A stretch of DNA of 42,777 nucleotides from an uncultured delta proteobacterium (lineage in GTDB: Bacteria; Desulfobacterota; WTBG01; CAIYCZ01; CAIRTM01): the NCBI GenBank assembly GCA_903881505.1, contig CAIRTM010000046.1:1-42777 (forward strand), written 5' to 3'. Positions within the stretch are counted from its first letter, which is position 1; every line of letters begins with the position of its first letter. This document shows positions 28,298 to 36,932 of the stretch, piece after piece. Below the pieces are notes generated by a model, which was given only the letters and a program-made list of their open reading frames with translations, was not told the DNA's origin and searched no databases. The translations under genes and the position numbers were made by a program.

Positions 28298-29656
28298 ATG
28301 CATATGCACCCATCCCAACGCAGAACATCCCGCACGCGAGCGCGCTGTGCCGCAGCGCTGACTGCCGCCGTGCTGACGGCTCTCAGCCTTGCGAGTGCGG
28401 CATCCGCGAAAGTATACATCGACATCAACGCGCCGTCGTCGATGAGCGTTCCCATTATTATACCGCCGTTTCAAAACACCGGCTCAGAGCCGGACCCCGG
28501 TAAACTCGCGGCCGGCATGGCGGCCGTCATCAGCGCCGACCTTGAATTCTCAGGGCTGTTCCGTATCATCGACCCGAAACTTCTGAACGCAGAGCTTCTG
28601 CGCGGCGTGACCAGCAATGAGATCAAGTGGGACAGCCTGTCGGTCGTCGGCGCCGAAGCAGTCGTGACCGGTGTGTTTGCGGTCAGCGCCAACCGGGTCA
28701 GCGTTGAGCTGCGGCTGTTCGACGCGGTGCAGGGCCGCTTCATCATGGGCAAGAAATACAGCGGAACCCTCAACGAGCACCGCCTGATCTGCCACCGCTT
28801 CGCCAATGAAATTTTCAAAGAGCTCACCGGCGCGCCCGGCATCTTCGAAACCGGTATCGTGTTCGTCATGCAGGCCGGAGGGAACAAGGAGCTCTATTAC
28901 TGCGATTACGACGGCGGCAATCCGCGCCGCCTGACCACGTTCAACTCGCTCAGCCTTTCTCCCAGCGTTTCTCCTGACGGCGCGCGGGTTGCCTTTACCT
29001 CGTATCGCGACGGCAATCCTGATCTCTACGTCATGAATCTGGCCGGCGGGAGATCTGAAAAGATCTGCAACAAAAAAGGGATCAATATCTCGCCCGACTG
29101 GTCGCCCGACGGCAGAAAAATTGCCTTGACTTTAAGCCCGAAAGACGGTAATTCAGAAATATTTACGCTTGATGTCCAGCGGCGCACGCTTGAAAGGATA
29201 ACCAACCACTGGGCAACGGATGTATCGCCGTCATGGTCTCCGGACGGCCGAAGCATGGCGTTTGTTTCAAGCCGCTCCGGCAGCCCGCAGATATTCATGC
29301 AGACGCTCGCGGACCGATCCGAGCGGCGCGTTACCTTCGGCAGGGGCAGCTACAACACATCCCCGTCATGGTCGCCCCGCGGAGACCGCATAGCGTATGC
29401 GGGCCTGATAGACGGCAGCTTCAACATCCACACGATCGCCCCGGACGGATCCCAGTACCGGCAGATCACCGCCGGGCAGGGCAACAACGAGGACCCGAGC
29501 TGGTCGCCGGACGGACGATACATTACTTTCAGCTCAAACCGGACCGGCCGCAAGGAAATATACATAATGCGGGCCGACGGTACCGGACAGAAAAAAATAA
29601 CAATTGGGAGCGGTGATAAAACCGATCCGGCATGGGCCCCGCTCCCGGGGAATTAA
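28298..29656 (+). CDS. tolB: TolB, periplasmic beta-propeller of the Tol-Pal system
   Basis: The 452-residue protein has a signal peptide (about 1-37, SAASA-KV), an N-terminal TolB_N domain (about 40-170: IIIPPFQNTGSEPDPG), and a propeller of PD40 repeats (about 195-450). Successive YCDYDGGNPRRLT, SPSVSPDGARVAFTS, SPDWSPDGRKIAL, SPSWSPDGRSMAF, SPSWSPRGDRIAY and DPSWSPDGRYITF units are visible. TolB binds Pal and is released by TolA. The 87 bases before it contain no obvious terminator, so it probably shares the tolQRA transcript. Confidence 0.96.
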   Translation: MHMHPSQRRTSRTRARCAAALTAAVLTALSLASAASAKVYIDINAPSSMSVPIIIPPFQNTGSEPDPGKLAAGMAAVISADLEFSGLFRIIDPKLLNAELLRGVTSNEIKWDSLSVVGAEAVVTGVFAVSANRVSVELRLFDAVQGRFIMGKKYSGTLNEHRLICHRFANEIFKELTGAPGIFETGIVFVMQAGGNKELYYCDYDGGNPRRLTTFNSLSLSPSVSPDGARVAFTSYRDGNPDLYVMNLAGGRSEKICNKKGINISPDWSPDGRKIALTLSPKDGNSEIFTLDVQRRTLERITNHWATDVSPSWSPDGRSMAFVSSRSGSPQIFMQTLADRSERRVTFGRGSYNTSPSWSPRGDRIAYAGLIDGSFNIHTIAPDGSQYRQITAGQGNNEDPSWSPDGRYITFSSNRTGRKEIYIMRADGTGQKKITIGSGDKTDPAWAPLPGN

Positions 29657-29688
29657 TTAACAACACTTTTTCGCAAGGAGGAACCACT

Positions 29689-30198
29689 ATGCAGCAAACG
29701 GCAAAAACTCTTCTGGTATGTCTTTTCATCGCGGCACTGATGGGCTCAGTGGCCTGTTCCAAAAAGAATCCGCCCCCGGCAGCACTGGACACCAATGCCG
29801 AGCTGCAGAATGCCGATCTCGGCGCCGGCGAATTCAGGTCACCCGCTGACATCGACCCCGCGCTGGCAGCGATCTTCAAAAACATTCTTTTCAACTACGA
29901 CGAATTCTCACTGACCCCGCAGGCCCGCGCCATTCTTGACGGCATTGCCGGCTGGCTGAAAAACAATCCCGCGAAGCTTGTCCTGATTGAAGGCCACTGC
30001 GACGAGCGCGGCACCAACGAGTACAACCTTGCGCTCGGCGACCGCCGCGCCAACAGCGCCAAGACCTACCTGACGCAGCTTGGTATCGACGGCGCCCGCA
30101 TCTACACCATCAGCTACGGCGAAGAGCGCCCGCTTGACCCCGGCCACAGCGAAGCCGCCTGGGTCAAAAACCGCAGAGGCGAATTCAAGATCAAATAG
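29689..30198 (+). CDS. pal: Pal, peptidoglycan-associated lipoprotein
   Basis: The 169-residue outer-membrane lipoprotein has a lipobox GSVAC (lipidated Cys23) and an OmpA-type peptidoglycan-binding domain (about 60-165). The latter includes NYDEFSLTPQARAIL, EGHCDERGTNEYNLALGDRRANSAKTYL and SYGEERPLDPGHSEAAWVKNRRGEF, with the Asp and Arg that bind diaminopimelate. AAGGAGG lies before the ATG at 29689; a longer frame from 29632 only reads through the end of tolB. It links the outer membrane to the cell wall. Confidence 0.97.
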   Translation: MQQTAKTLLVCLFIAALMGSVACSKKNPPPAALDTNAELQNADLGAGEFRSPADIDPALAAIFKNILFNYDEFSLTPQARAILDGIAGWLKNNPAKLVLIEGHCDERGTNEYNLALGDRRANSAKTYLTQLGIDGARIYTISYGEERPLDPGHSEAAWVKNRRGEFKIK

Positions 30199-30226
30199 CA
30201 CTGATCTTCTCAGGCACCACCACGCA

Positions 30227-30264
30227 ATCTCTCAGGGCCGCCCATGGGCCCTGAGAGATTTTTT
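30227..30264 (+). terminator. Strong terminator between pal and cpoB
   Basis: A perfect 13-bp stem ATCTCTCAGGGCC / GGCCCTGAGAGAT (30227-30239 and 30247-30259) with a 7-base loop ends in TTTTTT. It should stop most tolQRAB-pal transcripts before cpoB. Confidence 0.92.
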
Positions 30265-30293
30265 GCAATCCTCTCACGCGACAGGCCGGCCCT

Positions 30294-31028
30294 ATGCCTA
30301 CCATCTCCCCGATCACTAAAACAGCAGCCCTGATACTGTGTATCGCATGCACCTCATGCGTCAACCTGCAGCATCAGCTTGACCGGCATGACCGCGAACT
30401 GGCGCAGCTGCGCGCCGATATTGCCCGTCTCCAGGCAACCAGCCACAGCGAGATTGAACAGCTGCGCAGCGACATGCAGACACTCAGCGGATCCATTGAG
30501 GAAAACACGGTCGTTCAGCGCCGGGAGATACAGGAAATGAAGGCGCGCCTTGACACAATGACCGCTGCGGCCAGGCAGGCGCCAGCCGCCGCGGAATCCT
30601 CTGACCTCACGTCCGGCCCTGCGCCGGAAGCCCCGGCAAATACCGAGCAGGCCCAGTACGACCGGGCGCTGCAGCTGTACTATGCCCGCGAATATGAGCA
30701 GTCCCGCGCCTCGTTTCAGGCGTTCGCCGGGCAGTACCCCGGCGGCAACCTGACGCAAAACGCGCTGTTCTGGGTCGGCATGTGCCTGTTTCAGCAGAAA
30801 AAATACCAGAACTCCATTGCGGCTTTCGAGGACCTGATCAAAAAATTCCCGCAGGGCACCAAGGTGCCCGACTCCTACTACTGGCAGGCACTTGCCTTTA
30901 TTGAGCTCAAAGAAACGCTCACCGCCAGGATTCTTCTTGAAACCCTGCTGCAGTCCTATCCCACGTCGGAACTGGCACCCAAGGCCCAGGCAAAATACCA
31001 GGAAATCACGCCGGAGAGCGCCCGCTGA
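30294..31028 (+). CDS. cpoB: CpoB/YbgF-like Tol-Pal cell-division coordinator
   Basis: This 244-residue protein has a lipobox-like CTSC (Cys22), a coiled coil (about 25-85: heptad-like LQHQLDRHDRELAQLRADIARL and onward), a linker, and TPR repeats (about 118-240: YDRALQLYYAREYEQSRASFQAFAGQYPGGNLTQNALFWVG). This is the YbgF/CpoB layout, which links Tol-Pal constriction to peptidoglycan synthesis. E. coli CpoB is periplasmic, while this one may be lipidated. The ATG has no clear ribosome binding site; the start is placed so that the signal region follows directly. It comes right after a strong terminator, so it may need its own promoter or read-through. Confidence 0.88.
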   Translation: MPTISPITKTAALILCIACTSCVNLQHQLDRHDRELAQLRADIARLQATSHSEIEQLRSDMQTLSGSIEENTVVQRREIQEMKARLDTMTAAARQAPAAAESSDLTSGPAPEAPANTEQAQYDRALQLYYAREYEQSRASFQAFAGQYPGGNLTQNALFWVGMCLFQQKKYQNSIAAFEDLIKKFPQGTKVPDSYYWQALAFIELKETLTARILLETLLQSYPTSELAPKAQAKYQEITPESAR

Positions 31029-31044
31029 AGAACATCGCGGCGGG

Positions 31045-32856
31045 CTACCTGAAATTGACTGTCACGCGCCCCTGAGTCTTGAGGCGGCAGACGATCCGCC
31101 GCGCCTCGATAAAATCAGGCTTGATTTCCAGCACCCGCCGGAAGGCTTCCAAAGCTTCGGCGCTGCGGCCGGCATTGGCATATCCGGCGCCCAGGATAAA
31201 CAAAGCATTGAGATTATAGGGCTGGCGAGCGGTTACGGTTTGAAGGGCACCGATGCCTTCGTCCAGACGGCCTGTCGTAATACAGGCCCGGCCCAGCGTT
31301 GTCAAAACATCCATGCGGGCCGGACGCGCCTCCTGCGCCCGCCGGGCCAATGCACGCGCATTGGCGTTATTACCGCGCTTTTCAAATGCAACAGCACGTT
31401 TGTAATAGCCGTCGCTTTCAATGTCGTGCAGGTTAAACCGGAGCACAACGATGCCGGCGGCGGCGCAGATCAAAGCAGCCGCAGCAGCAGCGCCTCGGCG
31501 GGAAAAAACAAAAAACGCGTTTTTTTCACGGCAGTACAGCGCACTGATCATTCCCGCGCATGCAAACGCAAGCAGCGGGGTCACGGAACGCTGCAACGGA
31601 AAACCGAAGCAGGCGGTCACCAGAAAAGCGACCAGCGCGCCTGAACCCGCATACAGGATGAACTGCTCAAAGGCCGTGCGCCGCGCGTTCATGAGCCGCA
31701 GCGCCAGCAGCAGCGCACCCCCGAACAGCACAATCTGCAACGCCGTACCGGGCAGGCCGAGTTCAACCGCGGCCTGCACAAAATCATTATGAGCGCGCCT
31801 GATCTGCGTGTCCTTGCCGAATGACGGGTCCGTCTGCCAGGTATTGACGACGGAACCGTACATAGCGGCAAAGCTGCCGGCCCCATGACCGGCCAGGGGC
31901 CTTTGTTTAAAAAGTTCAAGCGCGTTCTGCCAGACTATCAGCCGGTACTGAGAGCTGTCATCAAGAGAATTTTTAACGGCCGGTTGCGTCATAAGAACAA
32001 AAACGGCAAACAAACCGAGGCCCAGCATCAACACGGAGGCCGGCGCATAGCGCTTCCATCCCGCGCGGCGCTTGAGCAGCAGCCCGGCGCTCCACAGGGC
32101 AGCGCAGACGACGGCGAGCCAGCCGGCCCGGCAGTACGTTTCATACAGCACCACCAGCCCGCCCGCGACGGCGAGCCAGCACAGCGCCGCGGCCACGGGC
32201 CTGCGCCGCAGGAAGCAGGCGGCCGACGCGCTGAACAGTATTGCCATGGACAAAAATTCACCAAGAACATTGGGATTGGCAAAAGCGGCCGATGGCACCA
32301 TGACGGAAGGGATTCCCTTCAGCCCGCCGGCAAGCTGCACGAACGACACCGTCGTCACCGCCGCCCCGGACACGACGACAGACAGCGCGAAACGGCCGAG
32401 CCACGCATCAGAACGCATCCAGCCCGCGAGCCCCAGCGCGACAAGGCAACATGCGCCCCAGTGGACAGCGGCATAGAAAGCATCATAGGGGTTTGCGCTC
32501 CACGCCGTGCTCAGAAGGGCCCAGCACGCAAACGCCGCCAGCGCGCACGAGCACAGGTCGCGCGGGACGACGAGCCTGCCCGTAATCGCCGCGCGCGCCA
32601 GCCCCAGTACGCAAAAAAGAGCAGCCGCCGCCTGTATGAACGTGCGCTGCGGCAGGTCGGCAAAGTTGCTGATGCGCGCAATGAAAACCAGCGGGGCGGC
32701 AACGACAATCAGGCAGGCAAGCCAGCCGCAGCAGGCATCAAGGCGCTGCTGCCATGACGCGCCTTCAAAGCGCGCGTGCGCAGCCGGGGCTGGCTGCGGG
32801 CTGTGCTTTAGATGTTTTTTCTTCTGCTCTCCTGGCTTTTTCTGGGGGGGGCTCAT
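31045..32856 (-). CDS. O-antigen ligase-like membrane protein with C-terminal TPR
   Basis: This 603-residue protein has a basic N-terminus, about 11-12 membrane helices (about residues 38-460) and a cytoplasmic or periplasmic tail with TPR-like repeats (about 480-600: GYYKRAVAFEKRGNNANARALARRAQEARP, then LGRACITTGRLDEGIGAL, then LFILGAGYANAGRSAEALEAFRRVLEIKP). The Wzy_C signature appears as GHGAGSFAAMYG and RRAHNDFVQAAVELGLPG in the large loop, as in WaaL-type O-antigen ligases and PglL-type O-oligosaccharyltransferases. It could attach O-antigen to lipid A or glycans to protein; sequence alone cannot decide. The start at 32856 has GGAAGG nine bases upstream and leaves 14 bases to the preceding gene. 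It converges with cpoB. Confidence 0.85.
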   Translation of the reverse strand: MSPPQKKPGEQKKKHLKHSPQPAPAAHARFEGASWQQRLDACCGWLACLIVVAAPLVFIARISNFADLPQRTFIQAAAALFCVLGLARAAITGRLVVPRDLCSCALAAFACWALLSTAWSANPYDAFYAAVHWGACCLVALGLAGWMRSDAWLGRFALSVVVSGAAVTTVSFVQLAGGLKGIPSVMVPSAAFANPNVLGEFLSMAILFSASAACFLRRRPVAAALCWLAVAGGLVVLYETYCRAGWLAVVCAALWSAGLLLKRRAGWKRYAPASVLMLGLGLFAVFVLMTQPAVKNSLDDSSQYRLIVWQNALELFKQRPLAGHGAGSFAAMYGSVVNTWQTDPSFGKDTQIRRAHNDFVQAAVELGLPGTALQIVLFGGALLLALRLMNARRTAFEQFILYAGSGALVAFLVTACFGFPLQRSVTPLLAFACAGMISALYCREKNAFFVFSRRGAAAAAALICAAAGIVVLRFNLHDIESDGYYKRAVAFEKRGNNANARALARRAQEARPARMDVLTTLGRACITTGRLDEGIGALQTVTARQPYNLNALFILGAGYANAGRSAEALEAFRRVLEIKPDFIEARRIVCRLKTQGRVTVNFR

Positions 32857-32870
32857 ACCGGAACACCTTC

Positions 32871-33875
32871 CTACCGGGCAGGCATGGAAATGCATGTGAC
32901 GGTCCGGCGCTTTCCTCCGGGAAAATAGACTGCTCCGGATCCATACCGTACAAGCTTGCTGCCGCCGGAACCAGGCACTGTCCTGTGCAGGGAACCGTCA
33001 GCCCCGCCCAGCAGCAAAAATTCATTGCCAAACGTCCTTGCCAGTATCTGCCCCTCAAGGGCGTACGCATCCCGGACAAAAAGCCGGCCCGGATTAAACG
33101 TCCACAGCGGATTGCCGGTTTCAGGATTGACGCAATAGAGAGCGCCCGCACTGATGAGCACGCTGCCGTCACCGGTCACGGAAAAATGAACAAGGGGAAA
33201 ATCGGTTGCGAGCTGCCACTGCACCTCGCCGGTTGTGATCCGGTGCGCCCGCACAAGCCCCCCGCGGCCGGCACTCACCAGATACCCCCGGGAACACGCA
33301 AGCTGGCCTCTTCCGCTGCCGATCTCACAGTGCCACAGTTCCTGCCCGCTTTCGGCATCCAGGCAGAAGACTGCCCTGTCATGGCAGAAAAAAACCCTGC
33401 CTGCGTGCACAACCGGCGCCGATTCAAGAGCACCTGTTTTCAACGACCACAGGCGTTTGCCGTTTGCGGCATCAAGGCAATAGAGAACGCCGCCTGCCTG
33501 CGCATACACCTTCCCGGCGCCGGCTGCGGGAGCGTCTGCGGCCCACTCGTTTGTCCAGAATTCCCAGAGTACGCGCCCGGTGGCGGCGTCCAGCGCATAG
33601 AGCCCCCCGCATTGGAAATACAGCCTGCCCGCATCAGCAACAGGCGCCGATGCATGCGTGCCGAAGGTTTTAAACTCCCATACCAGGCTCCCGGTGGCGA
33701 TATCGAGGCAGTACACATCATCAGCGCACAGATACAGGCGCCCGGCATCGACCGCACCCCATTGCACATGGGATTTTTTTATTTGAAACTCCCAGAGGAT
33801 TTCCCCGTCGCGGGAAGGAGCACAGGCGCCCGCTGCCGCTGCCAGCAGCATGAGCGCCATACATCGCATCAGCAT
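32871..33875 (-). CDS. PQQ-type beta-propeller lipoprotein (BamB-like fold)
   Basis: The 334-residue protein has a type II signal peptide (lipobox AAGAC, Cys18) and seven propeller repeats, each ending in a LWEF-like strand (ILWEFQI, LVWEFKT, VLWEFWT, RLWSLKT, ELWHCEI, VQWQLAT, PLWTFNP) after a LDAxxG turn. This is the PQQ-enzyme-repeat fold, also used by BamB, without the catalytic residues of a PQQ dehydrogenase. It is probably a periplasm-facing lipoprotein of unknown partner; it is not next to bam genes. The ATG at 33875 is preferred (GGAG ten bases upstream) over the one at 33896. It directly precedes the O-antigen ligase-like gene with 14 bases between, so the two may act together. Confidence 0.8.
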   Translation of the reverse strand: MLMRCMALMLLAAAAGACAPSRDGEILWEFQIKKSHVQWGAVDAGRLYLCADDVYCLDIATGSLVWEFKTFGTHASAPVADAGRLYFQCGGLYALDAATGRVLWEFWTNEWAADAPAAGAGKVYAQAGGVLYCLDAANGKRLWSLKTGALESAPVVHAGRVFFCHDRAVFCLDAESGQELWHCEIGSGRGQLACSRGYLVSAGRGGLVRAHRITTGEVQWQLATDFPLVHFSVTGDGSVLISAGALYCVNPETGNPLWTFNPGRLFVRDAYALEGQILARTFGNEFLLLGGADGSLHRTVPGSGGSKLVRYGSGAVYFPGGKRRTVTCISMPAR

Positions 33876-33918
33876 ACCACTACCGCTCCGTATCATGGCC
33901 CGACACCGGCATAGCAGC

Positions 33919-33935
33919 GCGGGGCAAAACCCCGC
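33919..33935. terminator. GC hairpin between leuB and propeller lipoprotein gene
   Basis: GCGGGG / CCCCGC with a CAAAA loop (33919-33935) lies 14 bases after the leuB stop codon. It has no T-run, so it may be a weak terminator or a transcript-end stabiliser. Confidence 0.35.
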
Positions 33936-33948
33936 ACGCGCTGGCCTG

Positions 33949-35007
33949 CTACGGGCTTACAATATAGCCGGCTATCCTGTCGCCCACCTGGCTGGTCGAC
34001 AGGCCCATCCGGCCGGCAGCCATGCTCTTCATATCACGGCTGACAACGCTCTGGATGGCCGACTCGACCTGCAGCGCGGCCCGGTCTTCGCCCAGGACGG
34101 AGAGCAGCATCTGCATGGCCGCGACAGCGGCGATCGGGTTAATCACGTTCTGCCCCGTGTACTTGGGCGCCGAGCCGCCCATGGGCTCGAACATGGATAC
34201 GCCTTCAGGATTGATATTGCCGCCGGCCGCCACGCCAACGCCGCCCTGAATCATGGCCGCAAGGTCGGTGATGATGTCGCCGAACATGTTGTCGGTCACG
34301 ATCACGTCGAACCACTCGGGGTTCTTGACCATCCACATGCAGATGGCATCGACGTGCGCGTAATCGGTGCTGATGTCCGGGTACTCGGCAGCCACCTCGT
34401 TGTAGGCCCGCTGCCACAGGTCAAAGGCATAGGTGAGCACATTGGTCTTGCCGCACAGGGTAAGCTTTTTCTCCTTATTGCGCTTGCGCGTGAATTCAAA
34501 AGCGTAGCGCAGGCAGCGCTCAACACCTTTGCGCGTATTGATCGACTCCTGTATGGCGACCTCGTCGGGCGTGCCTTTTTTCAAAAAACCGCCGCCGCCG
34601 GTGTAGAGGCCCTCTGTATTTTCACGCACAACCACGAAATCGATGTCCGCAGGCCCCTTGTCCCTGATCGGCGTTTCGACCCCGGCAAACAGCTTGACCG
34701 GCCGCAGATTAATGTAGAGGTCAAGGGCAAAGCGCATGGTGAGCAGAATGCCCTTTTCAAGGATGCCCGGGGCGACATCAGGATGGCCGATCGCGCCGAG
34801 ATAAACCGCGTCGAACCCGCGCAGCTCGTCCAGAACGCTTGCGGGCAGAATTTCTCCGGTGCGCTTGTAGCGCTCTCCTCCCAGATCATAGGTATGCAGG
34901 TCATACGTGAAACCATTAACGCCGGCTGCAGCCTCAAGCGCCTTGAGGCCTTCGCGCACGACTTCAGGCCCGGTGCCGTCGCCGGGAATTACCGCGATTT
35001 TGTACAT
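33949..35007 (-). CDS. leuB: 3-Isopropylmalate dehydrogenase
   Basis: LeuB oxidises and decarboxylates 3-isopropylmalate in leucine synthesis, using NAD. The 352-residue protein has the beta-decarboxylating dehydrogenase features [11 protein letters not shown], the [10 protein letters not shown] loop (substrate-specificity region) and [14 protein letters not shown] with the metal-binding aspartates. Within this family homoisocitrate, tartrate and isocitrate dehydrogenases look alike; leucine is inferred from the adjacent leuD and leuC. AAAGGA lies seven bases before the ATG. No leuA is in the window. Confidence 0.9.
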   Translation of the reverse strand: MYKIAVIPGDGTGPEVVREGLKALEAAAGVNGFTYDLHTYDLGGERYKRTGEILPASVLDELRGFDAVYLGAIGHPDVAPGILEKGILLTMRFALDLYINLRPVKLFAGVETPIRDKGPADIDFVVVRENTEGLYTGGGGFLKKGTPDEVAIQESINTRKGVERCLRYAFEFTRKRNKEKKLTLCGKTNVLTYAFDLWQRAYNEVAAEYPDISTDYAHVDAICMWMVKNPEWFDVIVTDNMFGDIITDLAAMIQGGVGVAAGGNINPEGVSMFEPMGGSAPKYTGQNVINPIAAVAAMQMLLSVLGEDRAALQVESAIQSVVSRDMKSMAAGRMGLSTSQVGDRIAGYIVSP

Positions 35008-35097
35008 GGGTTCATCCTTTCATCTAAAAGCATCCATACAGTGCCATCTCATGCACGCTCCCTAACCAGGCAGGCAGCAGGACATGCGGGCCCGCGT

Positions 35098-35592
35098 TCA
35101 CCTGATCGTCTTTTTTTTGACATAGTTCATCAAACCGCCGGCATCGATCAGGCTGCGCATAAACGGCGGTATGGGCTGGGCGGCCAGTTCACCTGAGGCT
35201 TGGGCCAGGATAATCCTGCCGCTGTCAAGCTCAACCGTCACCGTGTCGCCTTCGGCGATTCTCCCGGCGGCCCCGGGGCATTCCAGAATCGGCAGCCCCA
35301 TGTTGAAGGCATTGCGGTAAAAAATGCGCGCGAAGCTGCCCGCAATCACGCAGGCCACGCCGGCGGCCTTGAGCGCGATGGGCGCATGCTCGCGCGATGA
35401 TCCGCAGCCGAAGTTCTGGCCCGCGACGATGATATCGCCGGGTCTGACCTTGTCCGGAAAATCCGGGTCAGCGTCCTCCATGCAGTGCCGGGCGAGCTCG
35501 GCCGGATCAGAGGTGTTCAGGTAGCGTGCCGGTATGATTTCATCGGTGTTGATGTTGTCGCCGAACTTCCAGACTTTTCCCGTATAGCGCAT
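35098..35592 (-). CDS. leuD: 3-Isopropylmalate dehydratase small subunit
   Basis: LeuD is the swivelling subunit of isopropylmalate isomerase, which with LeuC converts 2- to 3-isopropylmalate. The 164-residue protein has the KFGDNINTDEIIPARYL start and the FGCGSSREHAPIALK loop typical of the short LeuD type. I chose the ATG at 35592 because GAGGA lies five bases upstream; a longer start at 35613 adds seven residues and lacks one. It is 29 bases after leuC and 90 before leuB. Confidence 0.95.
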   Translation of the reverse strand: MRYTGKVWKFGDNINTDEIIPARYLNTSDPAELARHCMEDADPDFPDKVRPGDIIVAGQNFGCGSSREHAPIALKAAGVACVIAGSFARIFYRNAFNMGLPILECPGAAGRIAEGDTVTVELDSGRIILAQASGELAAQPIPPFMRSLIDAGGLMNYVKKKTIR

Positions 35593-35621
35593 AGCGTTCC
35601 TCGCGTGTTTCATTCTGACAG

Positions 35622-36881
35622 TTACAGTTCATCCGGAGATCCGATCCGGCCCAGCACGGCCGAGGCCGCCGTAACGGCCGGATTGGCCAGGTATACAAAA
35701 CTCCCGGGGTGGCCCATGCGGCCGACAAAATTGCGGTTGGTTGTTGCGATGGCTGTCTCACCGCGCGCCAGGATGCCCATGTGCCCCCCGAGACAGGGCC
35801 CGCAGGTCGGGGTGCTGACCACGGCTTCGGCCTCGATGAACGTTTCCAGCAATCCTTCGCGCAGGGCCTGCAGGTAAATAGCCTGCGTGGCCGGAAAGAC
35901 GATCAGCCTGACCCCGGGTGCGGTTGTGCGGCCCTTCAGGACCGCTGCGGCCGTGCGCAAATCCTCGATGCGGCCGTTGGTGCATGATCCGATCACGGCC
36001 TGGTGGATCGGAACCGTGCCCACGGCGCTGACCGGGCGGGTGTTGTCGGGCGAATGCGGAAAGGCGACCTGCGGCTCGATGTCTGCGCAGCGGTAATGCT
36101 TCACGCAGCAGTAGCCGGCATCCGCGTCAGCCGCAACCGGCTTCCAGGCCTGCGCTGTGCGCCCTTTCAGATATGACTCGGTAACGGCATCGGTGGCGAA
36201 AATGCCGCATTTGCCGCCGGCCTCGATGGCCATGTTGGCCATGGTCAGACGGCCGTCCATCGACAAGCGGTCGATGGCATCGCCGCCGAATTCCATGGCG
36301 CGGTACAGCGCGCCGTCAACCCCGATGTCGCCGATGATGTAGAGGATCAGGTCCTTGCCGCTGACCCAGGGCCGCAGCTCGCCGCTGAACATAAACCTCA
36401 TGGTCTCCGGCACCTTGAACCAGAGCTCGCCGGCGATCATGGCGGCCGCCACGTCCGTGCTGCCCACGCCCGTTGCAAAGGCGCCCAGGGCCCCGTGCGT
36501 GCACGTGTGGCTGTCGGCGCCGATGATGATCTCGCCGGGCAGCACCAGGCCCTGCTCGGGCAGCAGCGCGTGCTCGATGCCCATGCGGCCGACTTCGAAA
36601 TAATTCGCCAGCTGCTGTTCGCGGGCGAACTCGCGCAGCAGCCTGCACTGCTCGGCCGAAGCGATGTCCTTGTTCGGCGCGAAATGGTCCGGCACGAGGA
36701 TAATGCGCTGCGGATCGAACACCCGTGATGCGCCTGCCTGCCGGAACTCGCGGATCGCGATCGGCGCGGTGATGTCATTTGCAAGCACGCGGTCAACGCG
36801 CGCCTCAATCAGCTGGCCCGGCACGACCCGGTCAAGCCCGGCATGCGCGGCCAGAATCTTCTCAACAATCGTCATTCCCAT
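35622..36881 (-). CDS. leuC: 3-Isopropylmalate dehydratase large subunit
   Basis: LeuC carries the 4Fe-4S cluster of isopropylmalate isomerase. The 419-residue protein is of the shorter archaeal/Deltaproteobacterial type (HacA/LeuC2-like), with cluster-ligand segments [11 protein letters not shown] and [10 protein letters not shown], the [23 protein letters not shown] loop and [17 protein letters not shown] precedes the ATG by five bases. It is the first gene of leuC-leuD-leuB. Related homoaconitases share these motifs, and leucine is preferred from the operon. Confidence 0.93.
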   Translation of the reverse strand: MGMTIVEKILAAHAGLDRVVPGQLIEARVDRVLANDITAPIAIREFRQAGASRVFDPQRIILVPDHFAPNKDIASAEQCRLLREFAREQQLANYFEVGRMGIEHALLPEQGLVLPGEIIIGADSHTCTHGALGAFATGVGSTDVAAAMIAGELWFKVPETMRFMFSGELRPWVSGKDLILYIIGDIGVDGALYRAMEFGGDAIDRLSMDGRLTMANMAIEAGGKCGIFATDAVTESYLKGRTAQAWKPVAADADAGYCCVKHYRCADIEPQVAFPHSPDNTRPVSAVGTVPIHQAVIGSCTNGRIEDLRTAAAVLKGRTTAPGVRLIVFPATQAIYLQALREGLLETFIEAEAVVSTPTCGPCLGGHMGILARGETAIATTNRNFVGRMGHPGSFVYLANPAVTAASAVLGRIGSPDEL

Positions 36882-36932
36882 ACATACCTCTGTCTATACA
36901 ACCACCACGTTCTCACCGCCTGTGCGTCATGC

